From contig JAKVOG010000010.1 of assembly GCA_022482925.1 (NCBI GenBank), forward strand, positions 49,009 to 113,008: 64,000 nt of DNA. Direction: 5' to 3'. A program made the position numbers and the translations under genes. The stretch is from Selenomonas sp. (GTDB lineage Bacteria; Bacillota; Negativicutes; Selenomonadales; Selenomonadaceae). Positions 8,901-20,583 of this stretch are shown here, piece after piece (position 1 is the first letter of the stretch; every line of letters begins with the position of its first letter). Under the pieces are notes generated by a model that searched no databases, had not been told where the DNA came from, and saw nothing but the letters and a program-made list of their open reading frames with translations.

Positions 8901-8929
8901 GCCCGCCACATGAATATCATGCGACGGGC
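8901..8929 (-). terminator. Terminator of the DapF-like gene
   Basis: A GC-rich stem (GCCCG/CGGGC plus further pairs) is followed on the minus strand by TTTTGTAGTTTTT. Confidence 0.75.
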
Positions 8930-8956
8930 AGGAGTCCATTTTCAGTGTCTGTTTGT

Positions 8957-9283
8957 TCAACCAGCGACAGACACACTCACAGCATCAGCCTGACGGAGCT
9001 GGCCGACGAAATGTTCCGTTACGTGAAGCTCGAAATCCTCACGGCTGCGGGACAGCACGCGGTAATCCTCAGCCGTCATCTCCTGCTGTATGCCATCTGC
9101 CGTATAAACACGGAAGGAAGGAATCTCTTCGGTCCCTGTGAAGATGATGATGCGATCGGCGCCAATGCCCTGATGACGGTCGGCCAGCAGACGAATCGCA
9201 CCTGCTCCTGGCATGAAACCTGCTGTACCATCAAGTACCATAATCTCTTTATCCTCCACCAGATAACTACGCACTAACATCAT
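8957..9283 (-). CDS. DapF-like N-terminal domain protein lacking the catalytic cysteine
   Basis: This protein of about 108 residues resembles the N-terminal half of diaminopimelate epimerase: AIRLLADRHQGIGADRI around residue 29 followed by FRVYTADGIQQEM. In true DapF the latter continues to a catalytic CGNG; here MTAEDY stands in its place, and there is no second domain. The frame is intact and has its own terminator and a promoter, so it does not look like a random remnant. It cannot be an epimerase by the known mechanism. A binding or regulatory role, or slow decay of a dapF paralogue, are the alternatives. The start is uncertain: GTG at 9292, or ATG at 9283 or 9280. It is divergent from an AraC regulator. 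Confidence 0.6.
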   Translation of the reverse strand: MMLVRSYLVEDKEIMVLDGTAGFMPGAGAIRLLADRHQGIGADRIIIFTGTEEIPSFRVYTADGIQQEMTAEDYRVLSRSREDFELHVTEHFVGQLRQADAVSVSVAG

Positions 9284-9343
9284 CTCTGTCACCGGCCTTT
9301 CTAAAACGCTCTGCCTTCACGGCTCTTTCTTTTCGATGATTTT

Positions 9344-9373
9344 ATTATAGCAATCTTTTATTTGCAATAAAAG
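9344..9373 (-). promoter_or_regulatory. Extended -10 promoter with palindromic operator
   Basis: The minus strand has TGCTATAAT (-10 at 9344-9349). Just upstream, across the -35 area, lies an interrupted palindrome at 9355-9373, CTTTTATT-TGC-AATAAAAG. It is placed to control the DapF-like gene and perhaps the divergent AraC gene, possibly by that AraC protein. Confidence 0.5.
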
Positions 9374-9474
9374 CTCAAAATATGCTCCAGATATTGCATA
9401 TCGTGTTTTCCCCTTGTTATTTTTAGATGCATTTGGTAAAGTAAACATAATATTTGAAGTTCCGAGGTGCTAGT

Positions 9475-10323
9475 TTGAAAGATTACGAGAAGAAAGGCTA
9501 TCTGGTCAGCGATTTCCGGGTATTCCGCCTGAAGGATGCTTCGCTGAAGCCGATTCCGTTCCATTATCACGATTTTCATAAGATCATCCTCTTCCTGGAC
9601 GGTGATGTTGACTACGTCATTGAAGGCAAGACGTACCACCTGGCGGCCAGGGATATCGTCTTTGTCTCGGCTGGTGAAATCCATCGGCCGATTTTCCTGC
9701 CGAGCAAGGCGGCCTACGAACGCATTGTCATCTACGTTGCACCGGATTTCCTGCAACGCTGGCAGGAACAGGGCCGTGAGCATGCCGATCTGGCCCACTG
9801 CTTCCAGCAGGCACGCGAAACCGCCAGTGTCATGCATCAGGCCCCAGGAACCAATCATGACCTCCTCTTCCATATGGAACGCCTCGAGCGGGCGGCCCGT
9901 GGCGAGGGATTTGCCAATGGACTCTATACAGAGCTTGTGTTCATCGAGTTCATGATCCTGCTGAACCGATCGCTTGAAGATCACGAGCTGGCCGGTCTCG
10001 ACAATGCCTCCTATGATCCAAAGATACAGGAAATCCTCGCTTATATCAACCAGCATCTGGCCGAAACCCTGAGCGTAGACGATCTGGCCTCCCATGCCTA
10101 TATGAGCAAATTCTACCTCATGCGCAAGTTCAAAGCAGACACCGGCTATGGCATCCACCAGTATATCCGCAGCAAACGCCTGCTGCTTGCCCGTGATCTC
10201 CTGAAGACTGATCTGCCGATTACCCAGATCAGTGCAGAAGTTGGCTTTGCCGACTACTCGACATTCTCACGAGCCTTCAAGGAAATGTTCCAGTGCTCCC
10301 CCCGTGAATACCGGGCAAAATAA
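9475..10323 (+). CDS. AraC-family transcriptional regulator
   Basis: The 282-residue protein has an N-terminal cupin ligand domain (PFHYHDFHKIILFLDGDV near residue 30, with histidines typical of the sensor pocket) and a C-terminal pair of helix-turn-helix motifs from about residue 185. The segments LSVDDLASHAYMSKFYLMRKF and ITQISAEVGFADYSTFSRAF are the two AraC recognition modules. It would bind a small effector and regulate nearby or distant promoters. The start is taken as TTG at 9475 because GAGGTG lies 5 bases before it; another TTG is at 9454. It is divergent from the DapF-like gene, which is a plausible target. The effector is unknown. Confidence 0.9.
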   Translation: MKDYEKKGYLVSDFRVFRLKDASLKPIPFHYHDFHKIILFLDGDVDYVIEGKTYHLAARDIVFVSAGEIHRPIFLPSKAAYERIVIYVAPDFLQRWQEQGREHADLAHCFQQARETASVMHQAPGTNHDLLFHMERLERAARGEGFANGLYTELVFIEFMILLNRSLEDHELAGLDNASYDPKIQEILAYINQHLAETLSVDDLASHAYMSKFYLMRKFKADTGYGIHQYIRSKRLLLARDLLKTDLPITQISAEVGFADYSTFSRAFKEMFQCSPREYRAK

Positions 10324-10347
10324 CCACATGACAAAACATACGCTAAA

Positions 10348-10393
10348 ACAGCCCCGAACGAATCACCTGTAAAGGTAATCCGTCCGGGGCTGT
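10348..10393. terminator. Bidirectional terminator between araC-like gene and mrp
   Basis: A long hairpin with arms ACAGCCCCGAACG.../...CGTCCGGGGCTGT lies between the convergent genes. A short T run follows in the minus direction and TTGTTC in the plus direction. Confidence 0.7.
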
Positions 10394-10414
10394 TGTTCAC
10401 TTTGATCCCAATGC

Positions 10415-11249
10415 CTATTTATTTGCTGCCAGGATCTTCTCAGCGGCTTCATTGAGCCAATCACCATCGGTCGTCTCAATCTGTCCGGCATCGCATTCTG
10501 CGGCCAGTGCAGGCATGATAGGAATACGGCCCAGAATGTCCAGCTTGTACTGGCTGGCAATCTCCTCGATATGGCTGTGTCCGTAGATCTCATGACGCTT
10601 GCCACAATCCGGGCATTCGAAATAACTCATATTCTCCACGAGGCCAAGGATTGGTACCTTCATGGCTTCAGCCATCTTGACCGCCTTCTCGACGATCATG
10701 GAGACCAGTTCCTGCGGACTCGTGACGATGACAATACCATCCAGCTTTATCGACTGCATGACGGTAAGCGGAACATCACCGGTTCCCGGTGGCATATCGA
10801 CAAACATGTAATCCACATCCTGCCAGATGAAATCATGCCAGAACTGCTTGACCACGCCACTGATGATCGGGCCACGCCATACGACCGGATCGGTCGTATG
10901 CTCAAGCAGCAGGTTCATGCTGACAATGTCAATGCCGCCGGCCGTGGTGACCGGATAGGCACCGGCCTCACTGCCGCGAATCTCCCCGCTGACACCGAAC
11001 ATCTTCGGGGATAGATGGGCCGGTGATATCGGCATCCATGATCCCGACATGCTGCCCTTTACGGGACATCGCAACGGACATAAGACCGGTCACGAGCGAT
11101 TTGCCAACACCGCCTTTGCCACTGACCACCGCAATGACGTGACGGATGTCACTAAGCTCATTCGGTGCTTCATGCAGGTCCTTCTTACGGGTATCTGAGC
11201 CACAGGTCGTTCCACACGAGCTGCAGTCATGCGTACATTCTTCTGCCAT
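10415..11249 (-). CDS. mrp: Mrp/NBP35-family Fe-S cluster carrier ATPase, frameshifted
   Basis: P-loop ATPase of the Mrp/ApbC family that binds and transfers iron-sulfur clusters in the cytoplasm. The N-terminus is cysteine-rich (CTHDCSSCGTTC). The deviant Walker A VVSGKGGVGKS is near residue 45, MDADITGPSIP follows, and the C-terminal half has VDMPPGTGDVPLT and the cluster-binding YFECPDCG. The frame is broken at 11007-11010: after GPSIP the family continuation KMFGVSG is one base out of frame, which fits one extra C in a run of four. Reconstructed length is about 277 residues. The ATG at 11249 has GGAGGG 7 bases before it. The break is probably a sequencing error, since both halves are well conserved. 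Confidence 0.9.
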
Positions 11250-11281
11250 GTTATTGCCCTCCAGTTTACTATAAAAATAAG

Positions 11282-11332
11282 CCTGCCCCGTTGTGCCGGA
11301 TGGCACTGGATGCATACGCACCCCGGGGCAGG
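11282..11332 (-). terminator. Terminator of the rpoBC operon
   Basis: A 9-bp GC-rich outer stem (CCTGCCCCG/CGGGGCAGG) with a long loop holding a smaller hairpin is followed on the minus strand by CTTATTTTTAT. Confidence 0.75.
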
Positions 11333-11347
11333 TTTTAATTTGTTCTT

Positions 11348-14300
11348 TTACGCCTTAGCTGTCTCTGCTTCAGCGGTTTCTTCAGAAGTGACCTCAGTCG
11401 GTTCCTCCGGAGTCGGTTTCGGGTCATTATCGACAATCTTGAGGTTGCGATAACGGCTCATGCCCGTACCAGCCGGAATGAGTTTACCGATGATGACGTT
11501 CTCCTTAAGACCGATGAGCGGATCAACCTTGCCCTTGATTGCTGCATCCGTGAGAACACGCGTGGTCTCCTGGAAGGATGCGGCTGACATAAAGGAATCC
11601 GTAGCCAGCGAAGCCTTGGTGATACCAAGAAGAATTGGCTTGGCCACTGCTGGCTCGCCGCTTTCCTCGATAGCCTTGGTGTTGGCTGCCTCGAACTGGT
11701 TGATGTCGATGTATTCGCCCGGCAGGAAATCCGTATTGCCGGATTCCTCGATCTTCACTTTGTGAAGCATCTGACGGACCATTACCTCGATATGCTTATC
11801 GTTGATCTCAACACCCTGGGATTTGTATACTTTCTGTACTTCGTATACCAGATAACGCTGGGTAGCCTGCAAACCGCAGACACGCAGGATATCGTGCGGG
11901 TTGATGGAACCTTCAGTGAGCTTGTCACCCGGTTTGAGATGCATCCCCTGCTTGGCAGCCATACGGGCACCATACGGGATTGCATACTCGCGGGCATCGC
12001 CCTCATCCGGTACAATCGTAACCTTGCGCATACCCTTACCGGTATCTTCAACGTCGGCACGGCCTTCGATCTCAGCGATGATGGCATGATGCTTCGGTTT
12101 ACGTGCCTCGAAAAGCTCCTCGACACGTGGAAGACCCTGGGTGATATCGTCACCGGCAACACCGCCGGAATGGAACGTACGCATGGTGAGCTGAGTACCC
12201 GGCTCGCCGATGGACTGGGCAGCGATGATACCAACTGCCTCGCCGATCTCGACCTCAGCCTGGTTAGCCAGGTCACGGCCGTAGCACTTGATGCAGACAC
12301 CGAACTGTGACTTACAGGTCAGCACGCTGCGGATGGATACACGGTCACGTACCTTCTCGATACGCTTAGCCAGTGCTTCATCGACAGAATCATTGATAGA
12401 AGCAACGCGTTCGCCCGTCTCCGGATCGTCGATGTTCTCAGCGAGCACACGGCCGACGATACGCTCTGCCAGCGACTCGATGATGCCGTCGCCTTCTTTG
12501 ATGGCTTCGACTTCGATACCGCGGACATTGTTGTTGCGGACACGGATTTCCTTGGCATCGCTGGCCATAACTGCTGCCAGGCGCTCCTCAGAGAGGTGCT
12601 CACCAGCCGTCATAACGACGTTGCCTTCAGAATCCACCACATCACGGGTAACTTCTTTGCCACCCATCTCGTGGATCATGGAATCCTTGATCTTGGCACG
12701 ACCAGCCTCATCCGGCTCGCCGAGTGTAATGGCCTCAGTGATCATCGCGTTGCTGATAGCAGCCTCGGATGCCAGAGAAGAACCGCGGACCATGATCTCG
12801 CGAACGTTCTTTTCACCAAGAACAGCCAGTTTCTCTTCGTCCAGGATCGTATCCTTTGCAAAGATAACTTCCTTTGTCCCGGCATCGATGACATCGGCCC
12901 CCAGCAGACGGCCCATAAGGCTGTCATTAAGGATCTCGAGGGCATCGAACGTGGACTCAGCCAGACGCGCACGCGCCTGAACCAGGTTCAGCGTCGAAAT
13001 ATCGCAATCTTCCTCACGGACAATAACGTCCTGAGCAACGTCGACCAGACGACGGGTCAGATAACCCGAGTCTGCCGTACGCAGTGCGGTATCGGCCAGA
13101 CCCTTACGGGCACCATGGGAAGAAATGAAGTAATCGGATACAGACAGACCTTCACGGAAGTTTGCCGTGATTGGCAGGTCAATGATCTTACCAGACGGAT
13201 CCGCCATCAGACCACGCATACCAGCCAGCTGACGCATCTGCTGTTTATTACCACGGGCACCGGAGTCAGCCATCATGAAGATTGGGTTGAAAGCATCCAT
13301 GTTGTCCATCATGGCATCAGCGACGTCATCCGTAGCCACCGACCAGAGGTCGACAACCTTGTGATAACGCTCTTCTTCCGTAATGAGACCACGGTCGAAC
13401 TGGCGCTCAACCTTGTTGACAACCTTCTGCGTATCGCCGATGATCGTCTTTTTCTTCTCTGGCACGATAACGTCAGAGATAGCAACAGTCATGCCGGCGA
13501 TGCAGGCATAATGATAGCCAAGGTTCTTAACGCTGTCGATGACCTCAGCGGTCTTCGTCGCACCAAAGTGGTTGTAGCAGTTCGCAACGAGCTTGCCGAG
13601 TTCCTTCTTGTTCATGAGGATACCCAGCGACCACTGTTCGGAACCTTTTTCCTTGTAGTAGTAGCAGAGTTCCTGCGGCAGGATCTCGTTGAAAATCATG
13701 CGGCCCAGCGACGTCTTGACGAGGCCATAGCCTTCGATACGACACTGGATAGCAGCCTGCAGGTCGAGATCATGCTGCTGATAAGCAAGCAATGCCTCGG
13801 CAATACCGGTAACCACCTTGCCCTCGCCCTTAGCGCCCGGACGAAGAATCGTCAGGTAGTAGGAACCGAGAACCATGTCCTGCGTCGGAACGATGATAGG
13901 TTTACCATCTTTCGGTGCGAGGATGTGGTTGGCAGCCAGCATGAGGATACGGGCCTCAGTCTGAGCCTCAGAGGACAGCGGCAGATGGATAGCCATCTGG
14001 TCACCATCGAAGTCGGCGTTGTAAGCCGTGCAGGCCAGCGGATGCAGTTTCAGGGCACGGCCCTCAGTGAGAACCGGCTCGAACGCCTGGATACCCAGAC
14101 GATGCAGCGTCGGTGCACGGTTCAGGAGCACCGGATGCTCTTTGATGACATCCTCCAGTACGTCCCAGACCTCCGGACGCGCACGTTCAACCATGCGCTT
14201 CGCGGATTTGATATTATGAGCGGCACCCGAAGATACCAGCTTTTTCATGACAAATGGTTTAAACAGCTCCAGAGCCATTTCTTTCGGCAGGCCGCACTGA

Positions 14301-15361
14301 TGGAGCTTGAGCTCCGGACCGACAACGATAACGGAACGGCCGGAGTAGTCGACACGTTTACCGAGCAGATTCTGACGGAAACGTCCCTGCTTACCCTTCA
14401 GCATGTCAGACAGGGATTTGAGTGGACGGTTGCCCGGGCCCGTGACCGGACGGCCACGACGGCCATTATCGATCAGGGCATCCACAGCCTCCTGCAACAT
14501 GCGTTTCTCGTTGCGGACGATGATGTCCGGTGCACCGAGATCCAGCAGACGCTTCAGGCGGTTGTTACGGTTGATGACACGACGATACAGATCATTGAGG
14601 TCGGACGTCGCAAAACGGCCACCATCAAGCTGTACCATCGGGCGCAGCTCCGGCGGAATAACCGGAACAACATCCAGGATCATCCATGACGGCTTGTTGC
14701 CGGACTTACGGAAAGCCTCAACAACCTCCAGACGGCGGATCGCGCGGATCTTCTTCTGGCCGGAAGTCGTACGGACCTCCTTGCGCAGGACTTCCGTCAT
14801 GCGCTCCAGATCCAGTTCCTCGAGAAGTTCCTTGATTGCCTCGGCACCCATGCCAACACGGAACGTGTTGCCATATTTTTCAAGGGCATCATGGTATTCC
14901 TTCTCAGACAGCAGGCTCTTCTTGGCCAGATCCGTGCTCTCGCCCGGGTCCAGTACGATATAGTAAGCGAAGTACAGTACTTTCTCGAGGGCTCTCGGTG
15001 AGATATCCAGGATCAGCCCCATACGGCTTGGGATACCTTTGAAGTACCAGATATGGGAAACCGGCGCAGCCAGTTCAATATGGCCCATACGCTCGCGACG
15101 GACTTTGGCGCGTGTTACTTCAACGCCGCAACGGTCGCAGACGATTCCCTTATAACGGATGCGCTTGTACTTGCCGCAATGGCACTCCCAGTCACGGGTT
15201 GGTCCAAAGATACGCTCGCAGAACAGTCCATCGCGCTCTGGCTTCAGGGTGCGATAGTTGATGGTCTCCGGCTTCTTGACCTCACCGTATGACCACTCAC
15301 GGATTTTCTCCGGAGAGGCCAGACCGATGCGCATCGAATCAAAATTGTTTACATCCAGCAA
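11348..15361 (-). CDS. rpoC: DNA-directed RNA polymerase subunit beta'
   Basis: Full-length 1337-residue beta' subunit of RNA polymerase. The N-terminal zinc ribbon [20 protein letters not shown] is near residue 58. The catalytic Mg-binding motif [10 protein letters not shown] is near residue 449. The second zinc site is visible as [15 protein letters not shown], followed by the trigger-loop region [19 protein letters not shown]. The C-terminus carries a short acidic tail rich in Glu and Thr. The gene follows rpoB by 18 bases in the same transcript and ends at a strong terminator. No insertion, intein or frameshift was found, which contrasts with the indel-bearing genes elsewhere in the window. 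Confidence 0.99.
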   Translation of the reverse strand: MLDVNNFDSMRIGLASPEKIREWSYGEVKKPETINYRTLKPERDGLFCERIFGPTRDWECHCGKYKRIRYKGIVCDRCGVEVTRAKVRRERMGHIELAAPVSHIWYFKGIPSRMGLILDISPRALEKVLYFAYYIVLDPGESTDLAKKSLLSEKEYHDALEKYGNTFRVGMGAEAIKELLEELDLERMTEVLRKEVRTTSGQKKIRAIRRLEVVEAFRKSGNKPSWMILDVVPVIPPELRPMVQLDGGRFATSDLNDLYRRVINRNNRLKRLLDLGAPDIIVRNEKRMLQEAVDALIDNGRRGRPVTGPGNRPLKSLSDMLKGKQGRFRQNLLGKRVDYSGRSVIVVGPELKLHQCGLPKEMALELFKPFVMKKLVSSGAAHNIKSAKRMVERARPEVWDVLEDVIKEHPVLLNRAPTLHRLGIQAFEPVLTEGRALKLHPLACTAYNADFDGDQMAIHLPLSSEAQTEARILMLAANHILAPKDGKPIIVPTQDMVLGSYYLTILRPGAKGEGKVVTGIAEALLAYQQHDLDLQAAIQCRIEGYGLVKTSLGRMIFNEILPQELCYYYKEKGSEQWSLGILMNKKELGKLVANCYNHFGATKTAEVIDSVKNLGYHYACIAGMTVAISDVIVPEKKKTIIGDTQKVVNKVERQFDRGLITEEERYHKVVDLWSVATDDVADAMMDNMDAFNPIFMMADSGARGNKQQMRQLAGMRGLMADPSGKIIDLPITANFREGLSVSDYFISSHGARKGLADTALRTADSGYLTRRLVDVAQDVIVREEDCDISTLNLVQARARLAESTFDALEILNDSLMGRLLGADVIDAGTKEVIFAKDTILDEEKLAVLGEKNVREIMVRGSSLASEAAISNAMITEAITLGEPDEAGRAKIKDSMIHEMGGKEVTRDVVDSEGNVVMTAGEHLSEERLAAVMASDAKEIRVRNNNVRGIEVEAIKEGDGIIESLAERIVGRVLAENIDDPETGERVASINDSVDEALAKRIEKVRDRVSIRSVLTCKSQFGVCIKCYGRDLANQAEVEIGEAVGIIAAQSIGEPGTQLTMRTFHSGGVAGDDITQGLPRVEELFEARKPKHHAIIAEIEGRADVEDTGKGMRKVTIVPDEGDAREYAIPYGARMAAKQGMHLKPGDKLTEGSINPHDILRVCGLQATQRYLVYEVQKVYKSQGVEINDKHIEVMVRQMLHKVKIEESGNTDFLPGEYIDINQFEAANTKAIEESGEPAVAKPILLGITKASLATDSFMSAASFQETTRVLTDAAIKGKVDPLIGLKENVIIGKLIPAGTGMSRYRNLKIVDNDPKPTPEEPTEVTSEETAEAETAKA

Positions 15362-15379
15362 AGAGATGACACTCCCTTC

Positions 15380-18300
15380 TTATTCCTCACCATTACCAGC
15401 ATCAGCATTGTCTACGGCCGGTTCTTCTACAGAATCCATGCTGCCGATGTCCGCAATGATGTCGTCAGGCTTTTCGTCATCCGATGAAGCTTCTCCGTCA
15501 TACGAATCTGCTCCGTCAGTTTTTGGTGCAGCAACTGCGCCTTCCTTCGTCGGGTCGACACCAGCTACATCAAGATCAAGTTTCTTGGCCGTCTCATTGA
15601 TGTCTTCGTCATCGTCATCCTGCAAGGAAATTTCCTTGGCATCCTCGTTGAGGACCTTGATATCCAGACCAATGGACTGGAGCTCTTTGATGAGAACCTT
15701 GAAGGACTCCGGTACGCCCGGCTCCGGAATGTTCTCACCCTTGACGATGGCCTCGTAAGCCTTGACACGGCCTACCACATCATCTGACTTGACCGTCAGG
15801 ATTTCCTGCAGCGTGTAAGCTGCGCCATAAGCCTCGAGGGCCCAAACTTCCATCTCACCGAAGCGCTGGCCACCGAACTGAGCTTTACCACCCAGCGGCT
15901 GCTGCGTAACGAGGGAGTACGGTCCGGTCGAACGGGCATGAATTTTATCAGCAACCAGATGATGCAGTTTGAGGAAGTACGTGCAGCCAACGGTTACACG
16001 GTTCTCAAACGGCTCACCAGTACGGCCATCATAAAGGACCGTCTTGGCATCGGCAGCAAGGCCGGCAGCCTTGATTGTACCGAATACATCATCATCACTT
16101 GCACCATCGAATACCGGGGTAGCGATATGCAGTCCGGCTACATCCGGTTTCGGCATACCATTCTTATCGAAGTCATAACCAGCTTCGCGCAGGCGGGCTT
16201 CAACAGTCGGGTCGCCATCCTTGATCTGCTGACCAAGCATCTTGACGGCCATACCCAGATGGGCCTCGAGAATCTGTCCGATATTCATTCGGGACGGAAC
16301 GCCGAGCGGGTTCAGCACGATATCAACCGGCGTGCCATCCGGCAGGAACGGCATGTCTTCCTGACGCATGATGCGGGAAACGACACCCTTATTACCATGA
16401 CGACCTGCCATCTTATCACCGACAGAAATCTTACGTTTCTGGGCAATGTAGACGCGGACCAGGCGGTTGACACCTGGCGGCAGCTCATCGTTGTTCTCAC
16501 GGCTGAAGATCTTGACGTCAACGATCTTGCCCTGTTCACCATGTGGTACACGCAGGGAAGTATCGCGGACTTCGCGGGCTTTCTCACCAAAGATGGCGCG
16601 CAGCAGGCGCTCCTCAGCAGTGAGCTCCGTCTCGCCTTTCGGCGTAACCTTGCCGACGAGGATATCGCCAGGGCGCACATCAGCGCCAATGGAGATAATA
16701 CCTTCCTCATCGAGGTCTTTGAGGGCTTCTTCGGCCACATTCGGGATATCACGCGTGATTTCCTCTGGTCCGAGCTTCGTATCACGTGCATCGCACTCAT
16801 ATTCCTCGATATGAATAGAGGTATAGAGATCGCGCTTCACGAGATTCTCAGACAGCAGCACAGCATCCTCGTAGTTGTAGCCTTCCCATGGCATATAGGC
16901 AACAACGATGTTGTAGCCCAGTGCCAGTTCGCCGTGGTCCGTTGCCGGGCCGTCAGCGATTGGCTGCTTCTCCACCACTTCTTCGCCTTTGTAGACGATA
17001 GGAACCTGATTGATGCAGGTGCCCTGGTTGGAGCGCAGGAATTTCTGCAGCTTATAACGCTTGAGTTCGCCATTCTTGGCGCGGATTTCAATATAGTCAG
17101 CCGTTACCGTCTCGACGGTACCAGCCTGTTTTGCAAGGATCATGACGCCAGAGTCGCAAGCTGCCTTGTACTCCATACCGGTACCAACCAGTGGTGCCTG
17201 CGTACGAAGGAGAGGTACTGCCTGACGCTGCATGTTCGCACCCATGAGGGCACGGTTCGCATCATCGTTTTCGAGGAATGGGATCATCGCCGTTGCAATA
17301 GAGAAGACCTGACGTGGGCTTACGTCCATGTAGTCTACGGTATCGCGGTTATGCAGCCCCGTCTCTTCGTTATAACGGGCCGTAACACGGTTATTGATAA
17401 ACCACTCATTCTCGTCCAATGGCTCATTGGCCTGAGCGATAACGAGCTCATCCTCTTCGTCTGCCGTCAGATAGCGGACTTCATCCGTTACCCGGCCGTT
17501 CTCTTTATCCACACGGCGATACGGCGTCTCCATGAAGCCGAACTGGTTGACACGGGCATAAGTAGCCAGCGAACCAATCAGACCGATATTCGGTCCCTCT
17601 GGGGACTCTACCGGGCACATACGGCCATAATGAGAGTTGTGAACATCGCGGACTTCGAATCCGGCACGTTCACGGGACAAACCGCCAGGTCCAAGTGCGG
17701 ACAGACGGCGCTTATGAGTCAGCTCGGACAGCGGGTTGTGCTGGTCCATAAACTGAGACAGCTGAGAAGAACCAAAGAATTCTTTGATTGCAGCCACAAC
17801 CGGACGGATATTGATGAGTGCCTGCGGCGTGATGACATCCACATCCTGGATGGTCATACGCTCACGAACCACACGCTCCATACGGGAAAGACCAATACGG
17901 AACTGATTCTGCAACAATTCACCAACTGCACGGACACGACGATTGCCCAGATGGTCGATATCGTCTGTATTGCCGATACCATCCATGAGATTCAGCAGAT
18001 AGCTGATGGACGCAATGATATCGTTCTTCGTGATCGTGCGGTCATGGATGTCGAGCGTCGGCGAGCAGAGCATCTTGACTTTGCTGCCATCTTTCTGCAG
18101 AACATACAGCGCGACAATATTGCCTTCACCGAAAATCTGCTTCTCACGCTCTGCGTCGACAGCATCGAGCATATCTTCCGTAACAACCTCACCCTGTGGG
18201 ATGACGATCTCGCCCGTTTCCTTATCGACAACCGGCTCAGCCAGAACCTTGCCGAGTACACGGCGCTTCCAGCCCAGCTTCTTCGTCAGCTTATAACGGC

Positions 18301-19123
18301 CAACTGTAGCAAGATCATAGCGTTTTGGATCGAAGAACAACGAATCCAGCAGCTGCTGGGCATTGTCTTCGTTGGCCGGCTCACCCGGACGCAAACGCTT
18401 ATAGATCTCGATGACTGCTTTACCCTGTGACTTAACTTCTTCGCCATCACGTTCCAGCGTATTCATGATACGCGGATCTTCCCCAAAGAGGTTGACGATC
18501 TCTTCATCACTCGCAAATCCCAGAGCACGAATGAAGTATGTGACCGGCATCTTACGCGTACGATCGATGCGAACGGAAACGACATCATTGGTATCCGTCT
18601 CCAGCTCAATCCATGCACCACGGTTTGGAATAACCGTAGCATTGAACAGATGCTTACCAGTCGGATCGATTTCTTCTCCATAGTATGCACCCGGAGAACG
18701 GACCAACTGGCTGACGATAACACGCTCTGCACCATTGATGATGAACGTTCCTGTATCCGTCATGAGTGGGAAATCCCCCATGAATACTTCCTGCTCTTTG
18801 ATTTCACCTGTCTCACGATTGATGAGGCGGACATTTACGCGGATTGGCGCTGCCAGAGTCACATCGCGTTCTTTGCACTCGTCGAGCTCATACTTAGGCT
18901 CGCCCAGCGAAAAACTCTCAAAAGACAATACCAGATTTCCGGAGAAATCCTGGATTGGCGAGATGTCATTGAAGATGTCCTGAAGACCTTCATCAAGGAA
19001 CCACTGATAGCTGTTCCGCTGGATATCCAGCAGATGCGGCATTTCCATGACGTCCTTAATTCTGGCATAGCTATACCTGGTTCTTTTGCCCACCGGCACA
19101 GGATTAAATAACAAATCCTTCAC
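15380..19123 (-). CDS. rpoB: DNA-directed RNA polymerase subunit beta
   Basis: Full-length 1247-residue beta subunit. The rifampicin-binding region lies around residues 448-480 ([18 protein letters not shown], then [11 protein letters not shown]). The usual resistance positions carry the wild-type residues D, H and S, so susceptibility is expected at this site. The active-site segment [15 protein letters not shown] is intact. The last 80 or so residues form an acidic, low-complexity extension. A dedicated promoter at 19299-19327 and a terminator between rplL and rpoB suggest rpoBC can be expressed separately from the ribosomal protein genes. Co-transcribed with rpoC. Confidence 0.99.
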   Translation of the reverse strand: MKDLLFNPVPVGKRTRYSYARIKDVMEMPHLLDIQRNSYQWFLDEGLQDIFNDISPIQDFSGNLVLSFESFSLGEPKYELDECKERDVTLAAPIRVNVRLINRETGEIKEQEVFMGDFPLMTDTGTFIINGAERVIVSQLVRSPGAYYGEEIDPTGKHLFNATVIPNRGAWIELETDTNDVVSVRIDRTRKMPVTYFIRALGFASDEEIVNLFGEDPRIMNTLERDGEEVKSQGKAVIEIYKRLRPGEPANEDNAQQLLDSLFFDPKRYDLATVGRYKLTKKLGWKRRVLGKVLAEPVVDKETGEIVIPQGEVVTEDMLDAVDAEREKQIFGEGNIVALYVLQKDGSKVKMLCSPTLDIHDRTITKNDIIASISYLLNLMDGIGNTDDIDHLGNRRVRAVGELLQNQFRIGLSRMERVVRERMTIQDVDVITPQALINIRPVVAAIKEFFGSSQLSQFMDQHNPLSELTHKRRLSALGPGGLSRERAGFEVRDVHNSHYGRMCPVESPEGPNIGLIGSLATYARVNQFGFMETPYRRVDKENGRVTDEVRYLTADEEDELVIAQANEPLDENEWFINNRVTARYNEETGLHNRDTVDYMDVSPRQVFSIATAMIPFLENDDANRALMGANMQRQAVPLLRTQAPLVGTGMEYKAACDSGVMILAKQAGTVETVTADYIEIRAKNGELKRYKLQKFLRSNQGTCINQVPIVYKGEEVVEKQPIADGPATDHGELALGYNIVVAYMPWEGYNYEDAVLLSENLVKRDLYTSIHIEEYECDARDTKLGPEEITRDIPNVAEEALKDLDEEGIISIGADVRPGDILVGKVTPKGETELTAEERLLRAIFGEKAREVRDTSLRVPHGEQGKIVDVKIFSRENNDELPPGVNRLVRVYIAQKRKISVGDKMAGRHGNKGVVSRIMRQEDMPFLPDGTPVDIVLNPLGVPSRMNIGQILEAHLGMAVKMLGQQIKDGDPTVEARLREAGYDFDKNGMPKPDVAGLHIATPVFDGASDDDVFGTIKAAGLAADAKTVLYDGRTGEPFENRVTVGCTYFLKLHHLVADKIHARSTGPYSLVTQQPLGGKAQFGGQRFGEMEVWALEAYGAAYTLQEILTVKSDDVVGRVKAYEAIVKGENIPEPGVPESFKVLIKELQSIGLDIKVLNEDAKEISLQDDDDEDINETAKKLDLDVAGVDPTKEGAVAAPKTDGADSYDGEASSDDEKPDDIIADIGSMDSVEEPAVDNADAGNGEE

Positions 19124-19298
19124 CCCTTAGCCTGATTTATACTAGAATGATCCTTGAAATGAAGGGATTATCCGCACGCAGAATAAGACGGAATACGAGA
19201 ACAAGAAAAAAAACAAGGCATTCCAAATTTTTACACCTTGCTTCCAGTTCCTTTCCGCTTGCGCATAGTTATCCCTATTCAATTTCCTGTAGTTCTTA

Positions 19299-19327
19299 AT
19301 GCTATCATAGTTTTCCTGGTATGTCAA
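19299..19327 (-). promoter_or_regulatory. rpoBC promoter
   Basis: Minus-strand TTGACA (19322-19327) and TAGCAT (19299-19304), spacing 17 bases, downstream of the rplL terminator and about 170 bases before rpoB. Confidence 0.65.
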
Positions 19328-19350
19328 GCACTTTCCCTTGTCAATGAAAA

Positions 19351-19380
19351 GAAAAAGACCACTCCCTAAGGAGTGGTCCC
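19351..19380 (-). terminator. Terminator/attenuator between rplL and rpoB
   Basis: Minus-strand hairpin with stem GGACCACTCC/GGAGTGGTC and short loop, followed by TTTTTCTTTTC. It would limit read-through from the ribosomal protein genes into rpoBC. Confidence 0.9.
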
Positions 19381-19401
19381 TGCAATTCAGTAAAACCGAA
19401 A

Positions 19402-19770
<369 letters not shown>

Positions 19771-19834
19771 TTGAATATACCTCCAAAAATTTTCTTATTT
19801 TCATAATGAATTATTATATGAGAGAACACGCGGA

Positions 19835-20377
19835 TTACGCGGATTCTTTCTGAGCGCGAACAGCGTCAAGCACATAAACAGCATTGCGAATAACACCCTG
19901 CAGCACGTTGACCGTGTTGGAAATAGGAGCATTCATGCTGCCAAGCATCTTGGCGATAAGTTCCTCGCGGGACGGCAGCGTAGCCAGAGCCTTGACCTCA
20001 TTGACGTCAATGACCTGCCCCTCAACCATACCGACTTTGATCGTCAGCACACCGGACTCATCCAGTTTGTTCTTCTTGATGAAGCCGCCGATGACCTTTG
20101 CCGGAGCAACAGCATCCTCAGCTGAGAATGCGAAAGCCGTCGTGCCTTCGAGATGATCTGCGAGTCCTTCAATACCAGCTTCCTGGGCAGCCAGACGGAG
20201 CATCGTGTTTTTTACAACATGATACGTTACACCAGCCTCACGGAACTCGCGACGGAGAGCCGTGTCCTGAGCAACCGTCAGACCTTTGTAGCCCGTCAGG
20301 ACTACACCCTTAGCACTCGTCAGCTGTTCTTTAAGTTCAGCAACGACTGCCTGCTTCTTAGACATGATTTCATTCAT
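19835..20377 (-). CDS. rplJ: 50S ribosomal protein L10
   Basis: The 180-residue L10 anchors L7/L12 dimers to 23S rRNA at the stalk base. The N-terminal RNA-binding domain (KQAVVAELKEQLTSAKGVVLTGYKG) and the C-terminal helix that holds L7/L12 are present. The first ATG at 20377 has GGAGGTG 7 bases before it, so the four-residue MNEI extension before MSKKQ is probably translated. An L10 leader with an intrinsic terminator lies immediately upstream and gives autogenous control. Confidence 0.98.
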   Translation of the reverse strand: MNEIMSKKQAVVAELKEQLTSAKGVVLTGYKGLTVAQDTALRREFREAGVTYHVVKNTMLRLAAQEAGIEGLADHLEGTTAFAFSAEDAVAPAKVIGGFIKKNKLDESGVLTIKVGMVEGQVIDVNEVKALATLPSREELIAKMLGSMNAPISNTVNVLQGVIRNAVYVLDAVRAQKESA

Positions 20378-20416
20378 TCAAATACACCTCCTGCCTGTTT
20401 TGATTTTAAAGCCTGT

Positions 20417-20578
20417 AAAAAAACCTCCGGCTGTGTCCGCCGGAGGTTGAATGTTCAAATTCAGTGTGCTCCGGCCTCGGCAGGCGACGAAATCGTCGTT
20501 AGATGATAAAATCAAACCTGCTGTCTACAGCCATCGTTATACAGTTGTTGAGACCGGAGCCTCGTGAACCTATCAGTT
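20417..20578 (-). promoter_or_regulatory. Ribosomal protein L10 leader with attenuator
   Basis: The roughly 160 bases between rplA and rplJ match the position and layout of the L10(L12)4-binding leader known in Firmicutes. An upstream structured part ends in an intrinsic terminator at 20419-20448 (stem AACCTCCGGC/GCCGGAGGTT followed by seven T). Binding of L10-L12 to the leader would favour the terminator. I recognise it from position and terminator, not from a covariance search. Confidence 0.8.
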
Positions 20579-20583
20579 GAAGA

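Noticed and set aside
12596..14689. Long open frame (697 codons) antisense to rpoC
   Set aside because: Shadow of rpoC codon usage, no ribosome site or recognisable motif.
15938..18430. Very long open frame (830 codons) antisense to rpoB
   Set aside because: It is the shadow of codon-biased rpoB; the product has no family features and rpoB is intact.
19142..19327. Possible 61-residue protein between rplL and rpoB
   Set aside because: It covers the proposed rpoBC promoter and has no ribosome site; probably not translated.
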